Made by a program: the position numbers and the translations under genes. Below are positions 29,297 to 41,015 of a stretch of DNA of 64,000 nucleotides, piece after piece (the first letter of the stretch is position 1; the number at the start of each line of letters is the position of its first letter). The stretch spans positions 227,001-291,000 of the forward strand of contig BSBK01001582.1 of NCBI GenBank assembly GCA_027943335.1, written 5' to 3'. Under the pieces are notes generated by a model. It saw only the letters and a program-made list of their open reading frames with translations, ran no database searches and was not told where the DNA came from. The DNA comes from Chamaecyparis obtusa (Eukaryota; Streptophyta; Pinopsida; Cupressales; Cupressaceae).

Positions 29297-31137
29297 GATG
29301 CAAAATGAAAAGAGCACAAGAAAGAGAGACACCAACACACAAGACACCCCCCCAATTCACTCAATCAAAGAACCCCCCCAAAAATGATGATTTTGGCACT
29401 TTATAGCTAGTGCGTGTACAATTGCCACTTGACAAAATGGATTTGAGTGGACTTCTGATTTTGATGTTTACAACTGAAAATATGAAGCTACAACAGACTC
29501 AAGAAGATAGGACAGAAGATCCCTCAATGATTTAATCACTTACAAGTGCCACAATAGGCCAAAAAAGACCATATTCTAAAAGTACTATGTCTACTAAAAA
29601 TTTCTCCAAACTGATATCAGATCTGGAAATTAGACAAAAAATTATGCACTTTCAAAAAAAATTGCACATGAAAATGTGTCCTTATGAGCCCGTACGAAGC
29701 CTCTGAAGTTGCAAAAATAGGGATTAGGTAGGTACAGTCACCAAAAACTACAATTTCTACAAAATCCATGATCCAAAACTAGAAAAGAAAACCACCACTG
29801 AAAAGTTCAGGAAATTTTAGCCAAAATAAAAAAAAATTGCACTCAATTTGGAGTCCGGATGACCAAGTTATGGCCTCCCAAAGTCGGACTGCCAAACCAA
29901 AAATGCAAATGGTGAGGGCTGGAAAATTGTGAAACCTGCTGACGTCACCTGATTTACTGTCTTAAATTTGATGGTTAAATGACCATCATGATAGTGTGAA
30001 ATTGCCCAGTTTTGATGGTCAAATGGCCATCAAAATTAACCTCATAAAAAATGACGCAATCATTGGCTTAAATTTGACGTCTTGATGTCTGTAATTGCCA
30101 AAAAAAATGCCCTTGTTGATGGCTGGATGACCGTCAACTTTAACATAGTAAAATAGACAAAAATTTGAATTTTTTTATAAAAAAACCTTTTTCTACGGGC
30201 TGCCGTGTGTTGGGTTTTGATTTGCCGATGAGGTCGGCCCACGTGGAGGACTAAGGATGGTGTGGTGGCTCCCGCATGGAGGGTTGAGGGTGGCACAGTG
30301 GCTCTGTGCATAGCAGAGCCTACATGTTGATTCTCGGCTGAGGGTTTTTGGCTGAGTGGGTGGAGAGGAGTGCAAGGCTGTTGCAAGTGGAGCGGAGGTG
30401 GTGGATGTGGCCACCAGCGAAGGTGGCTGGCGCAGGCGGAAGCACTGCGCTGAGGGTGTGTGGGACTTTTTAGTCCCACATTGACCCTTTACCCATGTTT
30501 CAATACCTTTATAAGGTTGAGGACACCGATTCAAAGTAAAGAAGCTTGGTCTCCCTTGGACACCCGCACAGGAGCTTTGACCTTCTTGGTTTAGAGTCTT
30601 TCTGCTCACTGAGAGATGTTCACTTGCATGTCTGGTTGGCCCAGTTTGATTGTACAGTTGACCTTGGATAAAATACAATACGAAGGCCTAATAGGCAAAA
30701 TTTTTCCACAGAAAAATATAGATCCAAAAATAATTACAATAAATGCAGATCCGACATTAAATGACAGATATATCCAGATCCGAGAAATAATAAATATTGC
30801 AGATCCAAAATGGAAATTAATGTAGATATGACATTAAATGATGGAAATGGAAATAAATTTTCAGATCTAAAATAAAATTGGTAGAGTAATTACCCAATTT
30901 TGCATCTGGGCCTTAGAGGTCCGATTTGCAAAAAAAATTTTGCCTCAAATTTGACTTTTACCCAAGGTAGGCAAATTTATAATCAAAATTTATGGAAACT
31001 GCCACCCAGATGCAATGCTGAGGTCCGATCTTGCTCAAAACACTTCCACAAAATGCTGATCCTAGATTTGGTTCATGGCCCTCCAAAAGTTGAAGCAATC
31101 AATCGCTCTCCAATGGCTATGCAATGAAGACTCCTTT
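29297..31137 (-). other. Copia C1 leader (1.8 kb), non-coding
   Basis: Between primer site and gag there is no supported ORF. 30190-30480 is noticeably GC-rich compared with the rest and may be captured sequence. The long frames read there are proline/histidine-rich and unlike any family I know. Confidence 0.55.
30473..30515 (+). promoter_or_regulatory. snRNA-type promoter-like pair (USE-like box and TATA)
   Basis: GTCCCACATTG (30473-30483) is close to the plant snRNA upstream element RTCCCACATCG. A TTTATAA box follows at about 30508-30514, some 25 bp away, the spacing known for Pol III-type plant snRNA promoters. Just upstream tgtgggac and gtcccaca form a small palindrome. The downstream sequence does not look like U6, U3 or 7SL. 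Activity is unproven. Confidence 0.3.
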
Positions 31138-31150
31138 GGCTCTGATACCA
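31138..31150 (-). other. Primer-binding site of copia C1
   Basis: The minus strand reads TGGTATCAGAGCC directly next to the 5' LTR, matching the initiator tRNA-Met 3' end. Confidence 0.92.
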
Positions 31151-31638
31151 TGTAAGAATTTTCCTAAGGCAAAGAGTAGAAACCAAGATCTAGAAGCTCA
31201 AGAGATAGCACAAACAAGAGAGACAAGACAAGATGATCAAATGAAGAATTCAATAATGATCAAATGATGAATAATAGATTGATTACATACAATGTAGAAA
31301 TGCCTCAATATATAGGCAATGCATGATAACTAGAAGTTATGCAAGTGATAAGATATCAACTAGACATGGTGGAATCACATGTCCACCAAAGGTGGATCAT
31401 CCTCCATTGTACATGAAAGTATGTGCAACAATGAGAGGATGATAATGTGATAAGAGTACTAAAGGTGGATCTCACACACAAAGAGGTATGTGATGACAAC
31501 TATCAGACCTAAAGTGGAGATTCTCCTAACCATGTGCTAAAAAGAAATGCAAACTCCTAGGTGTCTCAAAGACAACTAATTATGCAAATGCATTATCCTA
31601 AGTAAAGTGTAATTAGTAAATACTTAATTACACCAACA
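31151..31638 (-). repeat. 5' LTR of copia C1
   Basis: Direct repeat of 1516-2013, followed by the CTGAT duplication at 31639-31643. Confidence 0.93.
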
Positions 31639-31643
31639 CTGAT

Positions 31644-33117
31644 AAATTGAATCTTGAAAATGTAGTGGTCAAGCATTTGATTCTAGCTAATAAGAGTTTT
31701 GGTTCTATTCAAGGAAAGATTCCTTATGAATTATCGTAGAAACTTGCTAACAAGAAGATGAGAGCACAAGAAGAAGACAAATCTATCAGAGAGAATCTTG
31801 TGAAGAAACTATGTGATGTAAGAAATGATGAACATCTTAAACAAATTTTGAAGCCCCTTAGCACCCACTTGAGGAAAAAAATGAGAACCATTCATATTAT
31901 GGTAGGATAATATGAACAAGTGAATGCAGAGACTGAACAAGCAATAGTTAAAGTTATGGTAGAAATTATTGGAGAGACATCAGTTGTAGCAGAGAAAGCA
32001 GTAGAAGTAGAACAAGAGGATATTCCCTCTCCATCGGCTATTAATATTGAAGAAGAATCTATGAATGTTGAAGGTACAAGGATCACCTTGGATACTAATG
32101 ATAATGTATTCAAGAATCTACAGAACATTGTTGACAATTCGGCTCTTGATGAACCGGATAGAACTGCAAAAGTAGAGCAGACCCAATTTACTCTTGAAGA
32201 ACCCAAAGTATTAGAAGTACAAGCATCTGTACCCTCTAAAGAAGAAATCAGTCTTACTCCTGAGACTAGAAAGAAGAAACAAACTAGATCTTTGTTTGAA
32301 GATTTTGGAAAAGAAGTGGATGATGATGATCAAATGGAATTGATCACATCTTTGAACAAAATCATCGGGAAGAATAAGAAAGTTAAAAGTCTAGAAGGAT
32401 GTCTGAAGGACCTAACTAGAAAACTACAAAGTATTGTGACCACATAGATTGTAGAAGCAGACCCTATGGACAAGGCAAAGAAAGTGATGAGCACTTTTGA
32501 TGATGAGCTCACTAACCTAGTTGATATTGCAAAAGTAAAAGCATAGGTAGACTACGAGGCTAAAATGTTATTAAACATCAATCAATACATCAGCAATGAT
32601 ATCAGTACTCTTGATATCTGTATCAAAGATTTGAGGAAACATTTGGAGACAGGAAAAGCTTTGTACATATAGTGTACAAAATTAGAAACTTTGATAGATG
32701 AAGAAGATCAGAAGATAAAATTGAAGGAAGCTGAGATTCTGAATGAAACAAACCTTCTATCTAACCCTACTATGAAGGTTAGTAATGTTGAAAAGAAAGT
32801 TAGGAAACTTTTTGATGAAATCAGAATTTTACAAGATGAGAAAGATAGAAAGTTGAGAGATATACTCTTATGAGAGAGCATGTTACTATGAAGTTGAGTG
32901 TTATTGAAGAGTAGTTAGAAGATTGTCTTACAGCTAAAACATCTTTTCAGAAATTCAACTTTGAAAACCTCCAAGTTTGTCAAATAGCATCTTATGGACT
33001 GAGCGCACTACTCAATGTGGCTAATTCCATTAAGAAGTCATGGGAAAAGGAGGTAGAAAACATGAAGATAGATTTTGCAGATTGTGTTGCAAGCCTACCG
33101 GATTTGCAATAAATAGA
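31644..33117 (+). pseudogene. S1 long ORF, C-terminal part
   Basis: The frame continues from 1515 across the CTGAT duplication (YSD|KLNLENVVVKHL). It is acidic and Glu/Lys-rich with long heptad-like stretches (for example ETEQAIVKVMVEIIGETSVV and LSNPTMKVSNVEKKVRKLFD), parallel to the coiled-coil C-terminus of the S2 long ORF (15367-16887). Stops are nearly all TAG: after GKIPYELS, HIMVG, QSIVTT, AKVKA, KALYI and VIEE. No catalytic motif is seen. Function is unknown. Confidence 0.6.
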
Positions 33118-33387
33118 TTAAGGTATAACTCTTTTTTGATACAAATTTGTAGTCCTCCCTACTATTATTTTGTCATTGTTGTCAAAGGGGGAGAGATACT
33201 TAGCAGAAAATTGATAATATATGATAAGAGTTGATACTCTTAGGGGGAGTATTGTGTTATAGATAATATTTTTTGAGGAGTTATAAGGATAGTATATATA
33301 TGTTATACTATGGCCACAATTTTGTAAATTTTTGAGATTTTGGAGTTGCACACTTAGCCAATTTTCTCATATGTTGCCACCAATGAC

Positions 33388-33399
33388 AAAGGGGGAGAT
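33388..33399 (+). other. Polypurine tract of S1
   Basis: AAAGGGGGAGAT directly precedes the LTR start TGTTGGC. Similar tracts lie at about 33185 (caaagggggagagat) and 33240 (tagggggagt), the multiple-tract signature also seen in S2. Confidence 0.88.
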
Positions 33400-34433
33400 T
33401 GTTGGCAATTTGGCTGAGTTGATTGCATATATTTTTTCATTATGGAAACATATGATCCACATGAAGATCACACAAGTCAGAGAGAAAGTATGATAGAGCG
33501 CATTGCTTATTTGTCTAAGTATGAGATAGTATTTTACTAGTATACCCAGACACATTTTTTGTTTGCGACATTGACTGGAGTGAGTTCAATGCTTATGCAC
33601 TTGAAAATAGACTCTATGGTGACTAATGATGACCTATCTTAGAGCACAAGTTAGTACAACATGTACGGAAGAAGTTATGATATTTTTACCGAAGACAGTG
33701 TGAAGCTGACAGGACAATATTTGAAGGCAAAATTGGTAAAGAGTTAAGGAATTATTTTGTTTATCAAAATAATGTCTTAACAATATAAAGGGATCAAATA
33801 TTTGATGTTTACTCTTGGTTAAAGCTATTGGTATATATGTAAATGTATTTGTAATTGTAAAGTGTAGTAATGAAAGGAAGTAAGAAATTGTAATAAGTAG
33901 TAAGCATTTTGTAATAGTATGATGCGAAGTATATGAGGCATATGTAATAGCGATAGTGAAAGATCAGTGAAGAGATATTGATGCAAGAAGAATAAGGTTA
34001 TGTACCTTGACCTATTTTGTAATCAGTGTATATTGTACATTACCTATTGGGCAGTGGGCTCAGCTGGTGATCATATTTTGTACTACCAACTCCTAATAGG
34101 GTTGAGGCTTCTAACAAGGCCTATAGTCCCTTAATCAGGACTGATACACTATATATTTGTAATAGACTCCTAATAGGGTCAACATCCTTAACAAGATACT
34201 TTTGATTAGTGGATCTTTGTGGGTACCATCCCCACCGGGGTTTTCCCTTGGCCAGGGTTTCCTCGAGAACAAATCATGTGTTATGAGTTCTTTAGTTTTA
34301 TTGCTATGCATGTTGTTTAGCTTCTTATGTTATGTGTGTATAAAGATAATTTGTTATATCCATAATTGGGAAAAAGATAAAGTTTTTAGAATACTGATTC
34401 ACCCCCCCCTCTCAGTATTCCCTATTTCTAACA
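33400..34433 (+). repeat. 3' LTR of S1 (1034 bp)
   Basis: It begins TGTTGGCAATTTGGC and ends CCTATTTCTAACA. It contains tcctaataggg repeats and CCCCACCGGGGTTTTCCCTT, also present in the D1 and D2 LTRs. The other LTR is outside the window, so the ends rest on termini and the adjoining polypurine tract. Confidence 0.82.
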
Positions 34434-36219
34434 GGACGAACTCAGGAACTCCCCACCTAAGGATAAAAGGGTCAGAGGCAGAGTTCCTTCTTATGGAACC
34501 TTGGTGATATCTCCATAACAACAACAATGATTGAGGATTTTGAGGGATCGCTCAGACCTATGATACTAGGTGGAGCTAATGCCTGGTACCTAAAATTCTG
34601 CATCACCATGAAGAGATACATGTACATATATGGATATACAAATCAGATATATGCAAACAGATGACCAGGATCGATACATTGTGTGGACCTCAGCTAAGTG
34701 ATTAACTATGACTTCAACCTGAGTCATAAAAACACATCAAACACATATCCATGAGACATAAAACATCATGATAATGGTTAGTGTTATACACTAAGTTTGC
34801 ACCCTTGTTTCAAGCTCTCTTGGTCTTGATAACCTAGTATAACATGGGAATCATCTCTAGGTTGTTGGACCTATGCTAACTAAGATGAGACCTCCAGGTT
34901 CTAGGTTGGTTCCTCTTGGATAATCACCTTAATTTTCTTCTTGACAAGAAAGTAAAACTTGAGGGGAAAGGGATAGAAGGAATGCTAAAAGGAAATGACT
35001 AAAAGAAAACTACCTACTAGGTGATACACCGAATTGAAATGAACATAATACACTAGAAATATCAGCATGAAAGGGTCTCAGATCTAATAGAACACAATCC
35101 CTCTAAACAGGCTTGCATAAGTGTTTCACAGAAGGGTCTGAACAAAAGACACATACTGTGACCTGCAAGAAAACATTCTCTTCAGCAAAAGGGCACATGA
35201 ATGAGATAGAATGACAATGGGATGAAGTATACCCACAAATTCAATCAAATCAGATCAAACATAGTAGTACACATATAAGCTAAAAGAAAGAAGGGCTCTG
35301 GAATTCTAAAATTTCTCTAAAAAAGCTAGTATATCATATTCAATAAGAGAAAATTTAGACAAGAAGGCACAGGGACAAAGAAAATGTCACAAAATGCCTT
35401 TGCAATATCCAAATAATCAATGGGAGATTACAGAATGTAGAAAGCCAGAGGGCAGAAAAATGCCATGGATAACTTTCTAAGAGAACTTTCTTCTTTACAA
35501 AATGTGAACTCTGAGCTCTAAAAGGCTCCAAAAAACAATATATACATCTCCTTTTGCACGTAGGTAGGAGCAAAACCTAACTAGGGTTACATATGATTTG
35601 ACATAAAATAATCAGAATCCCTAATACTATCAATTCTGATCATAAATATCATGGAAATATCTCAACCGATTAGATATGTCTTTGCGTGTCCACCCCTATA
35701 CTACATCCACCTGCAGACAAGCCACCTAGATCCATCTACCCTCTCTGTAATTTGGCTCACCATAACTATTCAAATCAGGTACTCCAGATATTTGAATTTA
35801 AAAAAAATGACTTAAACACTCACAGGTGGTGCTAAATCTTCTATATCTACGATCAATATTTAAATCTAACCCATCTTTAAAATGCAGCCATTAGATCTTC
35901 TTACTTTACCGGGTACCTCTTTCATTTCATAACCTTAACCTTGTACTTAACCTCAGGTTTTTTCTTTTTTTCCCTTAGTCACTGAATCTCTTAATGAATA
36001 GTTAACCCTAGCTCACATTTAGAGAACTAGCGATCAACTACCTCACTCATTCACGAAATGAATTCCTTAACTCAAGCTTCTTTCAACGAACTGGCGAACA
36101 CACTTATTTCTCTAAATCGCTGAATAGGAAGAATATCGCCTTTTTGTTTATGTGATCACTTGACTGAGTATATAAATGGAGGCCCATCTAACATATGTCA
36201 TCATACCATTGATTGACTA
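34434..36219. other. Unassigned DNA, no supported feature
   Basis: Flanking DNA of S1. No ORF, LTR pair or recognisable motif. It could be degraded LTR or non-coding element sequence. Confidence 0.4.
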
Positions 36220-36960
36220 TAGATAGCTTGGATCTAGTTGACACAGGACCCACCCGCTTCCTTTTAGGCTGATACTCAATCAATGGTTGTCGCATGATCT
36301 CAAAGGCTCAAAAGATTCCATGAGATCATAAGACAATTATAGATCCTCAATCTTCTACCACCTCACTTAAGATAATCCAGACCCATGCCAGATGCCACCT
36401 ATAATACTCAGCGACTAGTAAGAACTCACCATGTCAGATGGACCCACAAGACAAAGCCTGAACACTTGGAAGATCGAACGATCATCGCATGATCTCATAG
36501 GGTCAAAAGATCCTATGAGATTATAAGACAACCATAGATCTTAATTCTACTGACATCCCTGTAGATCCTCTGACAACCGTCCTACTAACAGAGCCTAGCT
36601 ATCGTCTGGCCAACCAATAAAGAACAAGCATGTCACTAGGAAAGGACCTACCTGACAAAGCTCGAAGATAAAGTAAGATCAATGGTTGGCATATGATCAC
36701 ATGGGCTTGGAATATTCCTTGTGATCATATGACAATTGTTAGATCATCATCAACTGACAATCTACCAGGCCCACTCTGACATGGCACCACATCACCAACC
36801 TTTGACCAATAAGAAACACACACCTTGGACCACCTGGCATAGGACCCACCTGACAATCAAACTTTGCAGGCAATGAAGATCGACAGCCATTACATGATCA
36901 CAAGGAATATTCCTAGCCTATGTGATCATGCACTGACCGTAGATCATAGATTCCTGACTT
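36220..36960. repeat. Diverged tandem repeat, about 200 bp unit, four copies
   Basis: A motif of about 65 bp recurs at about 36283, 36478, 36680 and 36880, that is every 195-202 bp. Its core is an imperfect palindrome such as catgatctcaaagg...ccatgagatcat, ending in agatc. A second shared motif is gacccacctgac (36246, 36836 and variants). Confidence 0.75.
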
Positions 36961-37999
36961 TAGCCACTGAACTGAGACCGCTGACCAAACCGTAACCACT
37001 CACTAGATCACTAGGTGTTAAGGGGTTAACCACTAGGAATAAGAGAACTTGCAACTAGAGGATTCTAAAACACACATGGGAAATGGAGACCTTTACTGGC
37101 CAAAAAGGGTAATGAAGAATTATAACAAGCCAAAGGGTCTTAGGGCTTTTTCCTCAAATGGCTACTTTTTTAAATTTTGACCTAGGTTTTTGATGCCGGA
37201 GACAGAACAAAATGCTGCAGAGATCAGGGGAAAGATGCTAAACTCATGAAATTTTTTAGAGGTGCTCGGAAAGGTTACAATGTAGACCAGGGATTAAGTT
37301 TAGCCTATGAACAAAATGAATAGATATGAAATTTTGGGCAACAGTTAGATTCAAATCCTTGGGTTAGCTCCATAAAACATATAAAGATAGATGGTTTTCT
37401 AATTTCATAAACATATAAATGGTAACCATAAATGAGCATATCAATCATCTGATAAACATATCATCATCCATAAAACATAAATGTATGTAAATATATAGTT
37501 CTAACCATCATAATGGAATGTCCAAATCAAAAATTCCAAGTATCACCATAGGAGAGGGTATTACATGATTCTTTTCATCCATTGAGAACTAGTAACAACT
37601 ACCTTTGGAAAATTATTATACTTATTCTAGTTCTACAACTCTTACCTCTCTAATCTCTCTCAACTTATTTAAAATTAACTTGGTGAGAAGATAAGGATAA
37701 AGGATGTTATTAATATGTGCACTTGGAAAATGAACCAGAGAGTAAGTTACAAATCTGGAGCATTAAATTTGGGGTAGAAACAAGTAGTATGGGTTTTTCA
37801 AACATCATGGAAACTTGAGGAAAAACAAGTTGAAGCATTTAGCACAACATGTAGTACCAAGAGTGCAAAAGGAACTTATTCAAAAAATACACAAGAAAGA
37901 AAATAACACAATGCATATACAAAATTTGCAAGTGGTAGGTGGAAATTTCAAAGAAAATATTTGAGATGAGATCCATTGACTGGTATCTCATGGGCATTC
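36961..37999. other. Unassigned DNA
   Basis: Nothing coding. The sequence gagagggtattaca at about 37553-37566 resembles the end of a gypsy LTR (the Tat LTR here ends GGTATTACA), but I found no partner LTR or target duplication. Confidence 0.4.
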
Positions 38000-38200
38000 C
38001 TTTCCATATCTTCTAACTCAACATATTTAATCTCTTTGGAAATATTGATGTGGAATTGTCCCTTCTATAGGACATCAAATTTAGCATGTTTCCTTGGCTT
38101 TGCAGCTCTTTTATCAAATTTTAGAACTAAATCTCTTTTTAAAGTAGGATTAGAAGCTTACTTATCGAAGCATCATTTAACCATAGTTTTAAATTAGTAA
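38000..38200 (-). pseudogene. Gypsy integrase C-terminal fragment
   Basis: The minus strand reads FKTMVK-stop-CFDK-stop, then ASNPTLKRDLVLKFDKRAAK, then PRKHAKFDVL-stop-KGQFHI. This matches the conserved C-terminal region of Ty3/gypsy integrases (GDLVLKWD...HGKFDxLWxGPF). It has at least three stops, no core domain nearby, and runs against the gypsy element starting at 38421. It is a relic of another element. Confidence 0.75.
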
Positions 38201-38420
38201 TATTGTCAAATTCCTTTCCTCTAGATTATTAAGCACTTAATAACTCTACTAGTTTTACCTCCATATCTCTACTCTAAAGAATCTTCAGATATTTAAGCAA
38301 TTCTAGTGCTAGGAATTTTTTTATACTAGCATCATTGCTTCTTTTCCATATAAGAGCTCAGATGGGATATTTTAAGCATCTTATTTGGAGTGATTCAATC
38401 ATCCCATAAGTCTATCTTCA

Positions 38421-39303
38421 TGATGTAGGAGCATCCTTGGGAAGTTAGCAATCCTTCATTTTGGAGTGATTGTTCTTGGTTTTTCTTGGTTGCAGTGTTG
38501 ACCAAGGGGGTCAGTCATTAAGGGCTCGGTCACTGAAGGACTCAGTCATTGAAGGAACTTGAAAAAAATTTTGGTGCTCGGCGATGCTTGTGAAGCTCGG
38601 TCGATGTGTTTTCTTAGAGATTCCTAGATTTCACGGTAGTTTTGCTGACGCTCAATAGTTTGGATTACTGACTGGAGTTCTTATGGATTTGATGGTCTGA
38701 CTTGATGCCTTTAATATGGGTATCTTGTGTTGCATTCTCTTTTAAGGATCTAGAGGCCACCATAGACAATTAATTATCTATAAGGCTATTTAAGAGTCGA
38801 CTGGTATTGCATTTAATATTTGTTTGTTTTAGGAGACGACTTGGGCTTAGGATTTATTTCTTTCTTCCAGTTGACTTGTGGTTTAAGAAGTGTATTTAAG
38901 AAAGGTCTGGGGTAGGTTTGTGGGGGATCATTCAGTAGGGATTAGTGAAGAGGAATGATATTGAGAAGAGCTAGTAGCTAATTATGGGCTTGGAAGACAT
39001 GGAGATTACTTGGTTTCTTGCGAGAACTAGTTTAGATTCTTCTTGGCGTTTCTACCAATTTGTTGTAGCCTGTTGTTATAGAAAAGGGCTAGATTGGATT
39101 TGGATCTTGTGAGCTCTTGTAGAATTATTGTTTTAATTATTTGTATTTGGTCATACTCTAAAAGGCCTTACAGTCGGGCATCTTGAATGAAAATAGTATA
39201 TTGCTATTTGAGAATTCTATTTGTTGTATTTTTGGTGTGTAGTTGTTGCAAACGTAAGGTTTGGACTATCCATTCTTGGATTCTCTCCTTTTGCATTGCA
39301 TCA
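38421..39303 (+). repeat. 5' LTR of a Ty3/gypsy element (about 883 bp)
   Basis: It starts TGATGTAGGAGCATCC and ends TTGCATTGCATCA two bases before a primer-binding site. Its start matches the solo LTR at 8031. No second LTR is in the window. Confidence 0.75.
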
Positions 39304-39305
39304 GG

Positions 39306-39317
39306 TGGTATTAGAGC
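39306..39317 (+). other. Primer-binding site of the gypsy element
   Basis: TGGTATTAGAGC, one mismatch from the initiator tRNA-Met site TGGTATCAGAGC, two bases after the LTR. Confidence 0.82.
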
Positions 39318-39418
39318 TTGAAGTTATTGAGTGTGTTGACAAATCACTGAAGTTGATGCAGTTCACACCAGGACCTTGGGTTGGTGATTTGTTACCTTAG
39401 GTTTATAAAGATCTTAAG

Positions 39419-41015
39419 ATGCCTCTGAGAAGATTGAACCCTAGGGTGATTGTAGATCTCTGTGATACTATGGAGTCAAGGATTACAAAGAATTTTAAAG
39501 TACATTTCAGATATGAGATGGAATTGATGAAGAATAACATGATGGATGAGATTATGAGGGCTATTGATGGTATGCTAATGAATCTTGGTACTGATGATGG
39601 CTATGAGGAAGTTATTTGATCTAGTGGAGATGATAGAACTGGTTGGAGGGATGGATCTAGTGAAGAAAAAACTAGTTGATTGTAGAGATTTGGAGCTCGG
39701 TTAAGTACTAGTTACCAGATGGAAGTTTCTAACTTTTCTAGTGCTTTCAGACTTAAGGACTTGATTGATTGGATTGGTGAGTTAGAAGACTTCTTTGAGC
39801 TTGAATAAATTGAAGATCCTCTTAGAGTGAGGTTGGCATAGACAAAGTGAAAGGACATGTTTCTCTTTGGTGGAAGGAATTGTAGAGAGAGAGAAGAAGA
39901 AGGTAAAATAAAAATCAAATGGTGGAGGTTGATGGTGGATAAATTAAAGGCTAACTTCATACCTACCGACTATGAGCTTGATTTTTTTAAGTAATTGCAG
40001 AACTTGAAGAAAAAATAATTGATTTTTGAAGACTATATCGAGGAGTTCTATAAGTTGACTATTTGGTCTAGACATAGAGAACTCAATAAGGAATAGGTAT
40101 CTCGATACGTGAATGGTTTGAGATTTAATATTCAAGATGAGATTGGTATGATGAAGATTGATTTGGTTGAGGATGCTTATCAGTATGCCTTGAAGGCAGA
40201 AGATAAGTTGAAGAGGAGACAACATGGTAATTCCTGAGGGAAGGATAAACAGGATCACTTGATGAAGGATAAACCAACTGCTGAAGATGAACCGAAACCT
40301 ATTGAGACTAGGAAGAGGACATGTGAGGTTGCCTTTAAGGGTACTTTTTTTCATTGTGGTGAAGAAGGACATAGATCTTATGAATGTTCCTAGAAGATTG
40401 GTGATCAAAGAGCTACTATGGTGAATGAGAACATATTGAATGAACCTAAGGTAGAGTCAAAAAAAATTTTGGTTAGAAGAACATTTCTCGGTACTAAGGT
40501 GGAACCTTGTCAGAGGAGTAACTTGTTTAGAACTAGGTGAATGTTGGGAAGTAAAATTTTTAATGTGATCTTGGATGGTGGTAGTATTGATAACCTTGTA
40601 GCTAAGGAGATGGTTCAGAAAGTTAGCTTGAAAAGTGTGAGACATCCTTGTCCTTATAGGATTGGTTGGTTGCAAGATGTTCATGCTTTGGAAGTGAAGG
40701 AGAAATGTCTTGTTGATTTTTAGATTGGCCAGTATAAGGATCAAGTGTTGTGTGATATTGTGGATATTATTAGTTGTCACATATTTCTCAGTAGACCTTG
40801 GCAATATCATTGTAGGGTTGTGCATAACTATGTCAAGAATATGTTTACTATTGAGAAGGGTGGCAGGTAGTTTTTCCTGATTCCTTTGATGGATAAAACA
40901 ATCGATAGGAGGAACCTAAGCCTTGGGAGCCAAGTCAAGTTGAAGGATTCTGGAAGGGTTAGAGATCAGTATGGAGAAAAAACTTGTGGATTGTCAAGGA
41001 AAGACTTGAGAAGGA
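39419..41015 (+). pseudogene. Ty3/gypsy (chromovirus-like) gag and protease, decayed
   Basis: It begins MPLRRLNPRVIVDLCDTMES. After several stops and shifts one can follow a gag capsid (LKDLIDWIGELEDFFELE, IEDPLRVRLA, DYIEEFYKLTIWSRHRELNK, YVNGLRFNIQDEIGMMKIDL), a degenerate zinc knuckle (FHCGEEGHRSYEC) and an aspartic protease: VILDGGSIDNLVAKEMV, CLVDF-stop-IGQYKDQVLC, SRPWQYHC. The order and motifs are those of plant chromovirus-type gypsy. The protease reads DGGS at the active site. Sequence ends at 41015 where copia D1 starts, before RT. At least ten stops or shifts make it dead. Confidence 0.82.

Larger units (their letters stand above)
1516..31638 (-). mobile_element. Ty1/copia LTR retrotransposon C1, split by a CACTA element
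   Basis: Complete minus-strand copia element bounded by the 5 bp duplication CTGAT (1511-1515 and 31639-31643). LTRs are 1516-2013 (3') and 31151-31638 (5'), about 490 bp, starting TGTAAGAATTTTCC and ending CACCAACA. They differ by roughly nine substitutions and one 10 bp duplication by eye, so the insertion is fairly young. Internal order on the minus strand is primer-binding site, long leader, gag-protease, integrase, RT, RNase H and polypurine tract, the copia order. The body is interrupted in RNase H by the CACTA element at 2656-25606. In-frame stops and one frameshift make this copy defective. Confidence 0.93.
1..34433 (+). mobile_element. Outer non-autonomous Sirevirus-like LTR element S1 (3' part, interrupted)
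   Basis: This is the outermost element of the left nest. Its visible parts are 1-1515 and 31644-34433, which join seamlessly through the CTGAT target duplication of the copia element between them. It ends in a 3' LTR (33400-34433) preceded by the polypurine tract AAAGGGGGAGAT. The coding part is homologous to the long ORF of S2 at 15367-18519 on the other strand: compare IP-stop-SLVEKYKNEICFM near 820 with IPQKLVEDYKDDICFM in S2. No reverse transcriptase, integrase or protease is visible, so it was probably mobilised by an autonomous relative. The 5' LTR and first ORF lie outside the window. Assignment to the Sirevirus group rests on repeated polypurine tracts and is an inference. Confidence 0.75.

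Noticed and set aside
30060..30678. Pro/His/Ser-rich ORFs in the copia C1 leader
   Set aside because: They overlap in two frames, lack any domain and lie in a GC-rich non-coding leader.
34202..34507. ORF across the S1 LTR end
   Set aside because: It crosses the LTR boundary into flanking DNA, so it is accidental.
37976..38197. Plus-strand ORF of 73 codons
   Set aside because: It is the antisense of the gypsy integrase C-terminal relic, which has recognisable motifs.
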